From CAZQGO01 sp964593065 (GTDB taxonomy: Bacteria > Oederibacteriota > JAAXVQ01): a stretch of DNA of 64,000 nucleotides. Below the pieces are notes generated by a model, which ran no database searches, had not been told where the DNA came from, and saw nothing but the letters and a program-made list of their open reading frames with translations. The stretch is taken from positions 310,001 to 374,000 of the forward strand of contig CAZQGO010000001.1 of NCBI GenBank assembly GCA_964593065.1, read 5' to 3'. This document shows, piece by piece, positions 33,253 through 42,891 of this stretch (positions within the stretch are counted from its first letter, which is position 1; each line of letters begins with the position of its first letter). Both the position numbers and the translations under genes were made by a program.

Positions 33253-34455
33253 ATGTTGTTCACCTTCGCCTTTCGCAACGTGCTCCGCAACAAGCGGCGC
33301 AGCCTGCTCACCGCCCTGGCCGTCTTCTTCGGGGCCCTGATCGTGGGCGTCGCCCAGGGGTGGATCAACGGCATCGTCGACATGTACCTGGACAACACCA
33401 TCCTCTATCAGACCGGCCATGTCCGCGTCACGACCCAGGAGTATGTGGAACGCGAGCGCTTCCTGCCCGTGGACACCCTGTTGCCGGGCGCGGCCGCCCT
33501 GGAGGAAAAGATCCGGGCCCTGGACGGCGTCCAGAGCGTCGAGGAGCGCATACGGTTCGGCATCCTCCTGGGCCACGGCGAGGCCACGGTCAACGCCCTG
33601 GGCGTGGGCCTGGATTTGGAACACACGGCCATGCATATCCAGGACAAGCTCGTGGCCGGGAAACTGACGGACCGGGGGCTGTACATCGGCAAGGACCTGG
33701 CCAAAAAGCTCGGGGTGAAAGTGGGCGACGAGCTGCTGCTGGCCGCCAGGACTTCGGAGGGGGGCTTAAACGGCATCAAGCTCAAGGTGCAGGGCATCGT
33801 GAACATGGGCATCGCCATGTACAACCGCAGAATGTTCTTTCTCCACCTGGCGGACGCCAAGCGCCTGCTCAAGATCTACGACGGTACCACCGAGATCTAC
33901 ATCTTCGCCACGGACGAGGGCGAAGTGCCCGCCCTGACCGGGCGCATCCGCGCGCTGCTGCCGGCCGACGCCACCGCCCAGACCTACCAGGAACAGATGG
34001 GCCCCCTGTATTCCATGTTCGCCAGCATGCGGATTATCTACGTGTTCATCGAGGCCCTGATCATGTTCCTGGCCTCGTTCGTGGTGATCAACACCATGAT
34101 GATGGCCGTGTTCGAGCGCCTGCATGAGATCGGGACCCTGAAGGCCATCGGCATGACCGACCGGGAGCTGTTCTACAATTTCACGCTGGAGGGGGCCATC
34201 ATCGGTGCCGCCGGCGGCATCCCCGGCGCGCTCCTGGGCTACGGTTTCGTGGCCCTTTTGTCCATCACCGGCGTGAACCTGGAAGCGGTCACCAGCTCGG
34301 TGGAGATGCCCATCGACTCGGTCATGCATCCCTCGCTCTCCTGGATCGCCATGCTCATCGCCATCCTGCTGTCCATCCTCATGCCGGCCCTGGCAGCCAT
34401 GATCCCCGCGCGCTACGCGCGCAAGCTCCAGCCCGCCGAGGCCCTGCGCAAATAG
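33253..34455 (+). CDS. FtsX-family ABC permease, LolC/E-like (second)
   Basis: A 400-residue partner of the preceding permease with the same topology: an N-terminal helix (RSLLTALAVFFGALIVG), a periplasmic domain, and three C-terminal helices around the coupling motif ERLHEIGTLKAIGMTDREL. AGGAGGG lies upstream of the ATG. The two permeases differ enough to be distinct subunits rather than a recent copy, as with LolC and LolE. Together with the ATPase, the LolA-like protein and the barrel they could move a lipid-linked or lipidated substrate from the inner to the outer membrane; the substrate is unknown. Confidence 0.9.
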   Translation: MLFTFAFRNVLRNKRRSLLTALAVFFGALIVGVAQGWINGIVDMYLDNTILYQTGHVRVTTQEYVERERFLPVDTLLPGAAALEEKIRALDGVQSVEERIRFGILLGHGEATVNALGVGLDLEHTAMHIQDKLVAGKLTDRGLYIGKDLAKKLGVKVGDELLLAARTSEGGLNGIKLKVQGIVNMGIAMYNRRMFFLHLADAKRLLKIYDGTTEIYIFATDEGEVPALTGRIRALLPADATAQTYQEQMGPLYSMFASMRIIYVFIEALIMFLASFVVINTMMMAVFERLHEIGTLKAIGMTDRELFYNFTLEGAIIGAAGGIPGALLGYGFVALLSITGVNLEAVTSSVEMPIDSVMHPSLSWIAMLIAILLSILMPALAAMIPARYARKLQPAEALRK

Positions 34456-34494
34456 GGGAGACCCTCCGGGCGGGACGAACACTCCGGGCAGGAC

Positions 34495-34524
34495 TTGACA
34501 GAGCCCGCTTAATGAAGGGATAAT
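34495..34524 (+). promoter_or_regulatory. strong promoter of the second TetR gene
   Basis: A perfect TTGACA (34495-34500), an 18-base spacer and GATAAT (34519-34524) lie 35 bases before the second TetR ATG. Confidence 0.6.
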
Positions 34525-34525
34525 G

Positions 34526-34543
34526 TTAGTGATCGTTAACTAA
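34526..34543. promoter_or_regulatory. operator-like palindrome at the second TetR promoter
   Basis: TTAGTGATCGTTAACTAA reads nearly the same on both strands (14 of 18 positions, with perfect five-base ends TTAGT and ACTAA). It lies immediately after the -10 hexamer, over the predicted transcription start, where a TetR dimer would repress. Confidence 0.5.
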
Positions 34544-34558
34544 GGATGGGATTTAACC

Positions 34559-35038
34559 ATGCCCGAACTTACGGATCGCCAGAAAGAAATCCTCAACGCG
34601 GCCATCGACATTATCTCGGAAGCGGGAATCCAGGGGTTCTCCATCCGAGCCCTGGCCGGCCGCGTCGGCGTGACCGAACCGGCCATCTACCGGCATTTCG
34701 AGAACAAAGACCAGATCATGCTCCAGGCCATCGCGTACATCGGACGTCACTGGCAGAAACTGCTGCGCGGTCTGGTCGTGCCGGACAAGCCGGCGCTCGA
34801 GGAACTGGAGATCATCTACCGGGGCGTGGTCCAAAACATCGCCGCGAATTGGCCCATGACCGTCACCCTGTATTCCTCCGGCATCTACATCAACGACAAG
34901 CAGATCATCAAGGAAATCTTCGACCTCATGGAACTCGGAACCCATCTCTCGGATGACATTCTGCGGCGGGGCCAGCGCGACGGCAGCATCCGCCGGGACG
35001 TGGGCAGCCGCCAGCTGGCCGAGATCCTGGTGGGCACC
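34559..35038 (+). CDS. TetR-family regulator, 3' end lost in assembly gap
   Basis: The first 160 residues of a TetR-type repressor, with the helix-turn-helix in residues about 8-55 (EILNAAIDIISEAGIQGFSI, then LAGRVGVTEPAIYRHFENKD). Family members run to about 190-210 residues, so some 30-50 residues are missing. AAGGAT lies upstream of the ATG. The open frame that continues across the Ns into the exporter is an artefact of translating N codons and is not a fusion. It presumably controls the MMPL, LolA-like and barrel genes that follow. It is distinct in sequence from the regulator at 28562. Confidence 0.88.
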
Positions 35039-35138
35039 NNNNNNNNNNNNNNNNNNNNNNNNNNNNNNNNNNNNNNNNNNNNNNNNNNNNNNNNNNNNNN
35101 NNNNNNNNNNNNNNNNNNNNNNNNNNNNNNNNNNNNNN
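35039..35138. other. assembly gap of 100 Ns
   Basis: Exactly 100 Ns, the usual placeholder for a gap of unknown size. The true missing sequence should contain the end of the TetR gene and the first helix plus the first periplasmic loop of the exporter, together likely several hundred bases more than shown. Confidence 0.97.
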
Positions 35139-37072
35139 ACCTGACCGGCTCGCCGGCGGTGCTCCTGCTCATCACCCAGGGCATCAAGCAGGACATGGTG
35201 CGGCTGGTGCCCGTGGTCACGCTGGTGTTGATCCTGACCCTGTTCCTGGCCTTCCGCCGCTGGATCGGCGTGCTGCTGCCGGCCCTGACCGTGGGCATCA
35301 GCTGCCTGTGGACCGTCGGGCTGATCGCCTTGCTGGGCGTCCGCTTCACGATCATGTCCTCGGCCATTCCCGTGCTGCTGGTGGCGGTGGGCAGCGCCTA
35401 CGGCATCCATTTCATGAGTCATTACTACGACCACCTGGGCGCCTCGCCGGCGACCCGCCGTGACATCGTCATCACGACCGTAGGCAAAATCGGTCCGCCG
35501 GTGTTCTGGGCGGCGGTGACCACCATGATCGGTTTCGGGGCCCTGGCCACCAGCAACCTGGTCATCGTGCAGAGCTTCGGCCTGTTCACGGCCGTCGGCG
35601 TGGCCGCGGCCGCGCTCGTCAGCCTGGTCTTCATCCCGGCCCTGCTGCTCCTGCGGGACGGACGTGGCGCGGCGCCGGTCGCGCACCGGAGCCACCCCGG
35701 AACCGGGATCGCCAAGCTGCTGGCAGCGCTGGAAAGGGCGTTCCTGCGCCGCCGGCTGTGGGTCATGCTCAGCGCCGGCGTTTTGGTCCTGGTGTCCCTG
35801 TGGGGCATCCGCAGCATCAAAGTCGGCGGCGAGATGGTGAATTATTTCAAGGCCCACACGGACGTGCGGCGCGCGGACGCCTTCGTCAACCGTCACTTGA
35901 ACGGCACGACCGTGCTCAGCCTCCTGATCGAGGGCCTGCCGCGGGCTCAGGCGCGGACCGCGGCGGGGGCTGCGGCGCCGGCGCCAACACCGGCCGGGCC
36001 TGAATTTTCCGACGAGGATTTCGCCCTGCCGGGGGAGGCCACACCGGCGGCCGGCGGCCCGCGTCCAGTGCAGGCCCGGGCCTCCGGCCCGGCCCCCCTG
36101 CGCGAGGTGACGGACCCGCGCCTGCTGCAGGCCCTGGACGACCTGGACCGGGACCTGCGGCGGGAGTTCACCTCGGTCAAGCAGGTCGCCTCGCTGGCGG
36201 ACATGGTCAAGCGCATGAACTTCGTGATGCACGACGGTGCCGCGGACTTCGACGAGATCCCGACCCGTCCGGCCAAATACCATTTGCGGAACCTGGACGA
36301 CCTGCGCCGCCTGATCGCCCAGTACCTGCTGCTCTACTCGGGCAACCTCGACGCCTTCATGACGCCCATGGACCGTCCGACCTACACCCGGGTCACGGTG
36401 CAGATGACCGACGGCAGTCCCGCCTTCCTGCACGGGGTCAAGGCCGCCATCGCGGATTTCGCGCGGCGGCGCATCGAGCCTCTCGGCTTCAAGGTGTCCA
36501 CGGCCGGGTACGCGGACATGTCCCTGGCCGTGAACGATTACATCCTGAGGACGCAGGTCACCAGCATCGCCCTGTCGCTCCTGCTGGTCTTCCTCTTGGT
36601 CAGCTTCTCCCAGCGGTCCTGGGCGGCGGGCGCGTTCGGACTCGTTCCCCTGGTGGCGGCCCTGCTGGTCAATTTCGGCTGCATGGGAATCTTCGGCATC
36701 ACCCTGGACGTGGGCACGGCCCTGGTGGCCTCGGTGTCCATCGGCATCGGCATCGACTACGCGATCCACTGGCTGACGGCCTTTCGCCGGGAGCGGCGCG
36801 CCGGCGGCGACCCGGCGCGGGCCGTGCAGAGAACCATGCTGACCACCGGCAAGGCCATCGTCTTCAACGCGGCCAGCGTGGCCGCCGGCTTCGCCGTGCT
36901 CATGTTCTCCCATTTCATTCCCCTGATCTTCCTGGGCCTGCTGGTGGGCCTGACCATGCTGACCTCGGCCTTCGCGGCCCTGACCCTGCTGCCGGCCCTG
37001 CTGGACATGTTCAAGCCCCGTTTCATCTCCGCCGCCCGTTCGGCGGCCGCGCTTCCGGAGGAAAAACCATGA
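35139..37072 (+). CDS. MMPL/RND-superfamily exporter, 5' end lost in assembly gap
   Basis: The last 644 residues of a COG1033-type RND exporter. The remaining part starts just before the second helix and shows a first block of five helices with VLLVAVGSAYGIHFMSHYYDH. A second periplasmic domain and a final block with VSIGIGIDYAIHWLTAFRRER follow; both match the family's proton-relay and coupling segments. The second periplasmic loop carries an Ala/Pro-rich insert of roughly 60 residues (36,000 region) that looks disordered. The stop overlaps the start of the LolA-like gene (ATGA). Relatives move hopanoids, lipids or lipoproteins across the envelope; this substrate is unknown. Confidence 0.88.
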
Positions 37073-37872
37073 CCTTGAACCATCGCATCTGGAGAATCCT
37101 GCCCGTGTTGGCGGTGCTGCTGGCCGGCCCGCCGGTCGCGGCCCACGCCGCCGCGCCCGACGCCGACGAGATCATGCGCGCCCACTTCGCCCTGCCCGAG
37201 GCCCAGGACATGTCCGCGACCATGTACATGGTCCTGCGCGCGGCGGACGGGACCAAGCTGACCCGCACCCTGCGGATCGACGCGCGCCAGACGCCGCGGG
37301 GCACGGACCAGTACACCGAGTTCCTCTCGCCGGCCGACGTGCGCGGCACGCGCTTTCTGACCCTGGCCCGGCGGAACGGGGCGGACGAGCAGCGGCTGTG
37401 GCTGCCCGACCTCGGCAAGGTCCGGCTGATCGCCGCCGCGGGCAAGGGCGGCAAGTTCATGGGCTCGGACTTCAGCTACTACGACATGGAGTCCCGGGAT
37501 TTCGGCGACGCCGCCTACCGCCTGGACGGGGAGGACACCTGCACCTACACGCTGGACGGCCGCCGGGCGGAACACGCCTGCTGGGTGATCGCCTCCACGC
37601 CCACGGACCCCGACGCGCCCTACTCCCTGGTCAAGACCTGGGTCAGCCGGGACGAACCCATCATGGTCCGCTCGGAGATGTTCGACCGCAACGGCCAGCC
37701 GGTCAAATCCGTGTACGTGACCGAGTGGAAGTCCTTCGGCCAGGTCCTGATCCCGCTCAAGACCCTGGCCGCGGCCGCGGACGGGCACAAGACCCTGCTG
37801 CAGATGGAGGATGTCCGCGTCAATCAGGGCGTGCCGGCGGCGACGTTCACCCTGCAGAATCTGCAGCGCTAG
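37069..37872 (+). CDS. LolA-like outer membrane lipoprotein-sorting family protein (second)
   Basis: A 267-residue periplasmic protein of the same family as that at 29168-29908. It has a signal peptide (about residues 1-27, ending AHA). It also has MSATMYMVLRAADGTKLTRTL, ADEQRLWLPDLGKVRLIAA, the shared FMGSDFSYYDME motif, and a late strand near FGQVLIPLKTL. It is translationally coupled to the MMPL exporter and followed after 12 bases by a barrel gene. In known gene neighbourhoods this family accompanies RND exporters, which fits a carrier role for the exported lipid or lipoprotein. Confidence 0.87.
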   Translation: MTLNHRIWRILPVLAVLLAGPPVAAHAAAPDADEIMRAHFALPEAQDMSATMYMVLRAADGTKLTRTLRIDARQTPRGTDQYTEFLSPADVRGTRFLTLARRNGADEQRLWLPDLGKVRLIAAAGKGGKFMGSDFSYYDMESRDFGDAAYRLDGEDTCTYTLDGRRAEHACWVIASTPTDPDAPYSLVKTWVSRDEPIMVRSEMFDRNGQPVKSVYVTEWKSFGQVLIPLKTLAAAADGHKTLLQMEDVRVNQGVPAATFTLQNLQR

Positions 37873-37884
37873 GAGGGAGGCTCC

Positions 37885-39429
37885 ATGCGCGCGTATTGCG
37901 GACGGTGCAAGCTCCCGCTGTTTGCCCTGGGCGTGACCATGCTCTGGCCGGCGGCGGCCGGGGCGGCCTGGGACGACACGAACCTGGACGCGGTGCTGGA
38001 GGACATGACGGTGCCGCCCGCGGCGGGCGAGACGACCCGGGGAGCTCCGTCCGCGGCGGGGGTGGAGGACGCGGCGCCGGCGTTCCGGCTGGAAGGCGTC
38101 CTGCAGCCGGAACTCCACGTGCCCCTGCTGAAGAACCATCAGGATTTCAACGGCTACTTCAAGGCCCCCAAGGTGCTGAACGAACTGGGCCTGTCCTACC
38201 AACAGGGCGACCTGAGCCTGGAAAGCCGCTGGGCCCTGGACCTGGTCATGCCGCCGGGCGGCAAGCAGGCGGACCTGCTGGACGCCAGGCCCAGGCAGAA
38301 CGCGCTGTCGTGGAACCCGCCGGGATGGAAATTCGGTTTCGGCTACCAGATTTTCAAGTGGGGGACCTCGGACGAAATGAATCCTACGGACAACCTCAAT
38401 CCCAAGGACTACCGCCGCGCCATCCTCGAGGTGATTTCCATCCCGGTCCTGTCCGCCAGCGCCACCGCCTATCTCTCGGAACGCTTCGCGCTGGACGCGG
38501 TGTACATCCCCTACGCCCAGAGCTACGATTTCCCCGTGGACGTCGCGGACCAGATCCCGCCCTCCCTGTTCGCCCCGGCGGAAATTTCGGAGGTCCAGCC
38601 TCCCTTCACCGCGGAATCCGCCGTAGCCGGCGCCCGGCTGAACCTGTATTCCACCTGGGATCTATCCGCCAGCTACGTGTACGACTTCGATCCGTACTTC
38701 ACGCCGGTGATCCGCTACGGCTCGCCGCTGGATAAATCCTTGGACCTGGTCCGGGAGCGCATCCACCGCTTTGGCCTCGACGCCAAGACCACGCTGGACC
38801 GCTTCGGCGTGTGGCTGGAGGCCTGCTATTCGCTCCCGCGCGGTGCCACGGGCGGTTCCCCGGCACGGCGCCGCCCGTTCCTGTCCTGGACCCTCGGCAC
38901 GGATTTCAATTACGGACCGGGGGACGAGTTCTACGTGAATTTCCAGTATGCCGGGACGTACGTCGTCGGCTTCGATGCCGGCTTTTTCCGGGACTACCCC
39001 GGGGGCCTGCCGGATCCGCTGCGGATGCTGGACCCGGCCTACGCCGAAAGATATTTGTACCGCGCCCTGACGCAGCGCCTGGGAGACCAGAACGAGCAGT
39101 GGCTGCACCGTTTCATCCTCAAACTGGATTGGCCTCTGGCCCACCGCGAGTGGACGCCGTCCTTCGTGGCGGTTTACGACCTGCCCGCGGGCTACGACCG
39201 CGCCGAAAAAGTCCGCTACGGCAGCCTGCTCTTGAACCCGGAAATCGTCTACGCTCCCCGGGACGCGTTTCAGGTCGCGCTGGGCGCCGAGTGGTTCGGC
39301 GCCTGGCAGAAGCCGGCAGGCTCCGACCGGATCGTAAACGACGACAGCGACCGCCTGGGGCGCTTCCAGGGAGACAGCAACCTGTACCTGGAGGTCCGGT
39401 ATTCCTGGGATTACACGACCGGGCCCTAG
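37885..39429 (+). CDS. outer-membrane beta-barrel protein, DUF1302-like
   Basis: A 514-residue exported protein with a signal peptide (about residues 1-27, ending AGA) and an acidic, Pro-rich linker to about residue 70. A long series of amphipathic strands follows. The stretch FGYQIFKWGTSDEMNPTDNL followed by NPKDY closely resembles the conserved turn of DUF1302 proteins. AGGAGGG lies upstream of the ATG. In other bacteria DUF1302 proteins often accompany an MMPL exporter and a LolA-like protein, as here. It probably forms the outer-membrane part of that system; its function is unproven. Confidence 0.8.
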   Translation: MRAYCGRCKLPLFALGVTMLWPAAAGAAWDDTNLDAVLEDMTVPPAAGETTRGAPSAAGVEDAAPAFRLEGVLQPELHVPLLKNHQDFNGYFKAPKVLNELGLSYQQGDLSLESRWALDLVMPPGGKQADLLDARPRQNALSWNPPGWKFGFGYQIFKWGTSDEMNPTDNLNPKDYRRAILEVISIPVLSASATAYLSERFALDAVYIPYAQSYDFPVDVADQIPPSLFAPAEISEVQPPFTAESAVAGARLNLYSTWDLSASYVYDFDPYFTPVIRYGSPLDKSLDLVRERIHRFGLDAKTTLDRFGVWLEACYSLPRGATGGSPARRRPFLSWTLGTDFNYGPGDEFYVNFQYAGTYVVGFDAGFFRDYPGGLPDPLRMLDPAYAERYLYRALTQRLGDQNEQWLHRFILKLDWPLAHREWTPSFVAVYDLPAGYDRAEKVRYGSLLLNPEIVYAPRDAFQVALGAEWFGAWQKPAGSDRIVNDDSDRLGRFQGDSNLYLEVRYSWDYTTGP

Positions 39430-39475
39430 GCCAGGAACAGGGACCTTGCCGGCGCGCGTTGCCCCCCCGCCGGGC

Positions 39476-39504
39476 TTTTCATTCTTCCCGCCTTGGTTTA
39501 TAAT
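39476..39504 (+). promoter_or_regulatory. candidate promoter opening the polysaccharide locus
   Basis: TTTTCA (39476-39481), a 17-base spacer and a perfect TATAAT (39499-39504) lie 24 bases before the ATG at 39528. Confidence 0.5.
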
Positions 39505-39527
39505 TCGTCTAAATTTTGTTCCTGCAG

Positions 39528-40907
39528 ATGGAAAGCGGGCCGGCCTTGCCTAATATCATTCCTGCCATTCAACGGTATCTGAAAATCCACGCCAGGATTC
39601 CGGGCGGAGATGAGGACCTGCCGGCGCCGCGGCCGGGGTTGAAACTGGTGGTGGTTATTCCCAGCCTGGCCGAGCGCGAGGGACTGGGGGAGGTGTTGTC
39701 CTCGCTGGAGGCGGGCAGCCTGCGCCTGGATGAGGCGGAGGCCATCGTGGTGGTGAACAATCCCGCGCAGCCCGATGCCCGCGTCCTGGAAAACAACCTG
39801 GAAACCCTGCGGGACCTGCGAAGGCGGCCCGCAGGCAAGCTGCCCGTGCATGCGCTCGACCGCGCCTCGCCGGGACGCTGGCTGCCGGCCGACAAGGCGG
39901 GAGTGGGGCTGGCGCGGCGGCTGGGCATGGACCTGGCCCTGGCGCGCCTGCTGCGGGCCGGCGGCGCCGAGCGCGGGGCCATCGCCTGCTTGGACGGGGA
40001 TTCGCCTGCCGGGCCGGGTTACGCGGACGCCTGGCTGTCCGAGTTCGACCGGAACGATCCGCCCCTGGGAGGATTGTGCGGCTACGAACATCCCCTGCCG
40101 GACGATCCCCGGCGGGCGCGGCCCATCGTGATCTACGAACTATGGCTGCGCTACATCGAGGCGGGAATGCGCTTCACGGGCTCGCCCTTCGCCTTTTCGG
40201 CCGTGGGGTCCTGCACCGCGGCCTCGGCCTACGGCTACGCCTTGGCCGACGGCATGCCGGAGCGCAAGGCCGCCGAGGATTTTCATTTCCTGCGCAAACT
40301 CGCCAAGGCCAGCGGCTTCAAGCCGCTGGCCGCGGTCCGCTCCCTCACGGTGTATCCCTCGGCCCGGGCTTCGGACCGCGTGCCCTTCGGCACGGGCCGG
40401 GCCATGGGCCGCAGCCCCGCCGAGCAGGAGGCGCGCTACGCCCGCGTGGAACCTCCCGGGGTCTTTTTCGAGCTGAGGAAGCTTTTTCTTTCCTGGCGGG
40501 AGGGATACGCGCGGCCGGACGCCCTGCCGGCGGCGGCCGGGCCGCGCCTGGACGCCTTCCTGGCGGCCGAGGGCGCCTGGGCCGTGATGGACAAATTGCG
40601 TGCAATCTATCCCAGCGCGCGCCATTTCGAGCTGGCCTGCCAGCACTGGTTCGACGGCCTGCGGATCGTGCGCTTCGCGAACCAATACGCCCGCGAGGCC
40701 GGCCGGGTGGAAGTCCTTAGCGCCTGGCGCGAGCTCCTGGCGGCCTGGCCGGAGTTTACCGCGGCGGCCGGCCCGCCACCGGCAGGGAAGGACGGGGAGC
40801 TTGAACTGGAAAGGGAGTGGCTGCGATACCTGCGGTCGGGCACCCGGGCCGGCGCACTGGAGAAAGCCGGAACGGACGGCGCCCGCGATCGCCGCCTATT
40901 TGATTGA
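39528..40907 (+). CDS. GT-A-type glycosyltransferase-like protein
   Basis: A 459-residue cytosolic protein. It has a GT-A-like nucleotide-sugar fold: LKLVVVIPSLAEREGLGEVL as the first strand and helix, EAIVVVNN, and IACLDGDSPAGPGYADAW, with DGD standing where family 2 enzymes have DxD. A DFHFLRKLAK segment around residue 250 would correspond to the acceptor-side ED motif. I do not recognise the exact family. The ATG at 39528 is chosen because it follows a good promoter; a TTG at 39516 is in frame. It opens the polysaccharide locus, so sugar transfer is a fair inference, but its donor and acceptor are unknown. Confidence 0.65.
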   Translation: MESGPALPNIIPAIQRYLKIHARIPGGDEDLPAPRPGLKLVVVIPSLAEREGLGEVLSSLEAGSLRLDEAEAIVVVNNPAQPDARVLENNLETLRDLRRRPAGKLPVHALDRASPGRWLPADKAGVGLARRLGMDLALARLLRAGGAERGAIACLDGDSPAGPGYADAWLSEFDRNDPPLGGLCGYEHPLPDDPRRARPIVIYELWLRYIEAGMRFTGSPFAFSAVGSCTAASAYGYALADGMPERKAAEDFHFLRKLAKASGFKPLAAVRSLTVYPSARASDRVPFGTGRAMGRSPAEQEARYARVEPPGVFFELRKLFLSWREGYARPDALPAAAGPRLDAFLAAEGAWAVMDKLRAIYPSARHFELACQHWFDGLRIVRFANQYAREAGRVEVLSAWRELLAAWPEFTAAAGPPPAGKDGELELEREWLRYLRSGTRAGALEKAGTDGARDRRLFD

Positions 40908-40992
40908 CCCGGCGGAGCCCCCTCCGCTAAGATATCTCCGCGGGCAAAAACCCGCACCCGCTTGATTGCGCGGAGGGCGACGGCACAGAGGC

Positions 40993-42891
40993 ATGAAAAT
41001 ACTTTTCCTCCATTTCAACATCCAGACCGGCAACGGCCCGCATTTTGTGCCCGGCATCGCCAGCATTTCCAGCGTGCTCAAGGCCGCCGGACACCGGACC
41101 GGACTCCTGTTCCTGCAGGAGGAAATGGACCGCGATGCCTTTTTGGAGAAAATACGGACCGAAGCGCCGGACCTGGTGGGCATCAACACCATCACCAATC
41201 AATGGCCCGTGATCACCCGTTACACGCGCTGGCTGCGGGAGGGATTCCCGGGCCCGGTGATTCACGGCGGAGTCCATGTCACGGTTGCGCCGGAGGCGGC
41301 GCTGGCCTGCCCGGAGGTGGATCTTCTCTGCATCGGCGAAGGGGAGTTTCCCGTGCTGGAACTGGTCTCGGCCCTGGAACGCGGCGGGTCCTACGAGGGC
41401 ATCCGCAACCTGTGGCTGAAGAAACCGGACGGGCAGATCCTCAGAAATCCCTTGCGGCCCCTGATCCAGGACTTGGACGCCCTGCCTTTTGCCGACCGCG
41501 AGCTGTTCAATTACCGCTGGCTGCTGCAGGGCAATCCCTACGAGGCCACCATGCTCATGGCCGGACGGGGCTGCCCCTTCACCTGCAAGTATTGCGTCAA
41601 CAACGCCCTGCATCAACTCTATCGCGGCCTGGGAAAATATCCGCGCCTGCGCTCCCCCGAAAGAGTGGTCGAGGAGGTCCGCCAGCTGCGCGACGAATAC
41701 GGCACGCGCCGCCTGCTGATTTACGACGACACCTTCACCTACGACCGCCGCTGGCTGGAGCGTTTCTGCGAACTGTACCGGCGCGAACTCCGCCTGCCCT
41801 TCACGGTGAACATCCGCGTGGGTACGGTCACGGAGGCTGATCTGACGCGGCTGCGGCAGGCGGGCTGCGAGATGATCATCGTCGGCATCGAATCCGGGAG
41901 CGAAAGAGTCCGGCGGGAAATCCTGGGACGGAAAATGCGCAACGCCGAAATCATCCGGGTCTTCCGCGCGGCCGACCGGCTGGGGTTGAAGACCTGGACC
42001 AACAACATGGTCGGCATGCCGACCGAAACCCCGGCCGAGGCGGAGGCCACCGTCGCCCTGCAGCGGAAAATCCGGCCCAACCGGGCCCAGATGACCGTGT
42101 TCTACCCGTTTCCCGGCACGGACCTGTATGCACGCTGCCTGCGGGAAGGATACCTTTCCGGACGCGAGGCCAGCGGTGTGTTCCTCAACAGCGTGCTCAA
42201 CCTGCCCACCCTGTCCCCGGAACAGATCGCCCGCACTCTCGTGAAATTCAGGGAAACCACGCGCCGGATCGCCGTGGAAAAGGAGGGGAAGCGCGCATAC
42301 TATGATTTTCTCTGGCATTTTCCGGAAGCGGAAATTGCCTCCGAGCAGGCGGACTACGTGGATTTCCACGCCGAAACCATCAACGGCGAGGAGCGCCTGG
42401 TGCTGCTGGCCCACCCGGAGACCCGGATCACGTACCGGGTGTTTTTTCCCGAACGAGCGCGGCTGGTTCTCGGCATGGGTTTGTCCCCGCTGGTATGGTC
42501 CCCGGAAAAAGGTGCGGGAGTTCACTTCCGGGTTTTTCTCGAGGACCGGGGACAGGAGGTCCGGGTATTTTCCAGATACCTGGATCCCAAGAACGATCCC
42601 GCCGACCGTCGCTGGCACGACGTGGAGCTTGACCTTTCGGCCTATCCGCCGGGTCCGCGTAAAATCATTTTCCAGACCACCACGGACGGCGCGCCGAAGT
42701 ATTATTGCTGGGCCAATTGGTCCCACCCGCTGCTCCTGGGACGGAGGAACCTGCTGACGCCCTTGCGCCGGGTCTGGCGCTGGGGATTCAAGCCCGCCGG
42801 ATGGTTTTCGCGGCCCGGCGCCGGCGCGCATCGCCGCGGGCGGGAAAACGCGCCCGAAAAGACGCAGACCGGGGCGGGCCTCCATGGCTGA
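40993..42891 (+). CDS. B12-binding radical SAM protein
   Basis: A 632-residue enzyme. Residues about 1-140 resemble a cobalamin-binding domain (IHGGVHVTVAPEAAL region). Residues about 185-400 are a radical SAM barrel with the cluster motif GRGCPFTCKYC and a GE-like VGIESGSE. The C-terminal 170 residues form a beta-rich domain ending in a basic tail. Such enzymes commonly methylate unactivated carbon or phosphorus, or rearrange carbon skeletons. Lying between glycosyltransferase genes, it may modify a sugar or lipid-linked glycan. The ATG at 40993 lies after GGAGGG; the frame is open a little upstream. The end overlaps the next gene by eight bases. Confidence 0.85.
   Translation: MKILFLHFNIQTGNGPHFVPGIASISSVLKAAGHRTGLLFLQEEMDRDAFLEKIRTEAPDLVGINTITNQWPVITRYTRWLREGFPGPVIHGGVHVTVAPEAALACPEVDLLCIGEGEFPVLELVSALERGGSYEGIRNLWLKKPDGQILRNPLRPLIQDLDALPFADRELFNYRWLLQGNPYEATMLMAGRGCPFTCKYCVNNALHQLYRGLGKYPRLRSPERVVEEVRQLRDEYGTRRLLIYDDTFTYDRRWLERFCELYRRELRLPFTVNIRVGTVTEADLTRLRQAGCEMIIVGIESGSERVRREILGRKMRNAEIIRVFRAADRLGLKTWTNNMVGMPTETPAEAEATVALQRKIRPNRAQMTVFYPFPGTDLYARCLREGYLSGREASGVFLNSVLNLPTLSPEQIARTLVKFRETTRRIAVEKEGKRAYYDFLWHFPEAEIASEQADYVDFHAETINGEERLVLLAHPETRITYRVFFPERARLVLGMGLSPLVWSPEKGAGVHFRVFLEDRGQEVRVFSRYLDPKNDPADRRWHDVELDLSAYPPGPRKIIFQTTTDGAPKYYCWANWSHPLLLGRRNLLTPLRRVWRWGFKPAGWFSRPGAGAHRRGRENAPEKTQTGAGLHG

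Noticed and set aside
34559..37072. An apparent single 837-codon TetR-transporter fusion
   Set aside because: It exists only because the Ns happen to keep frame. Both halves are truncated relative to their families, so they are two genes separated by an assembly gap.
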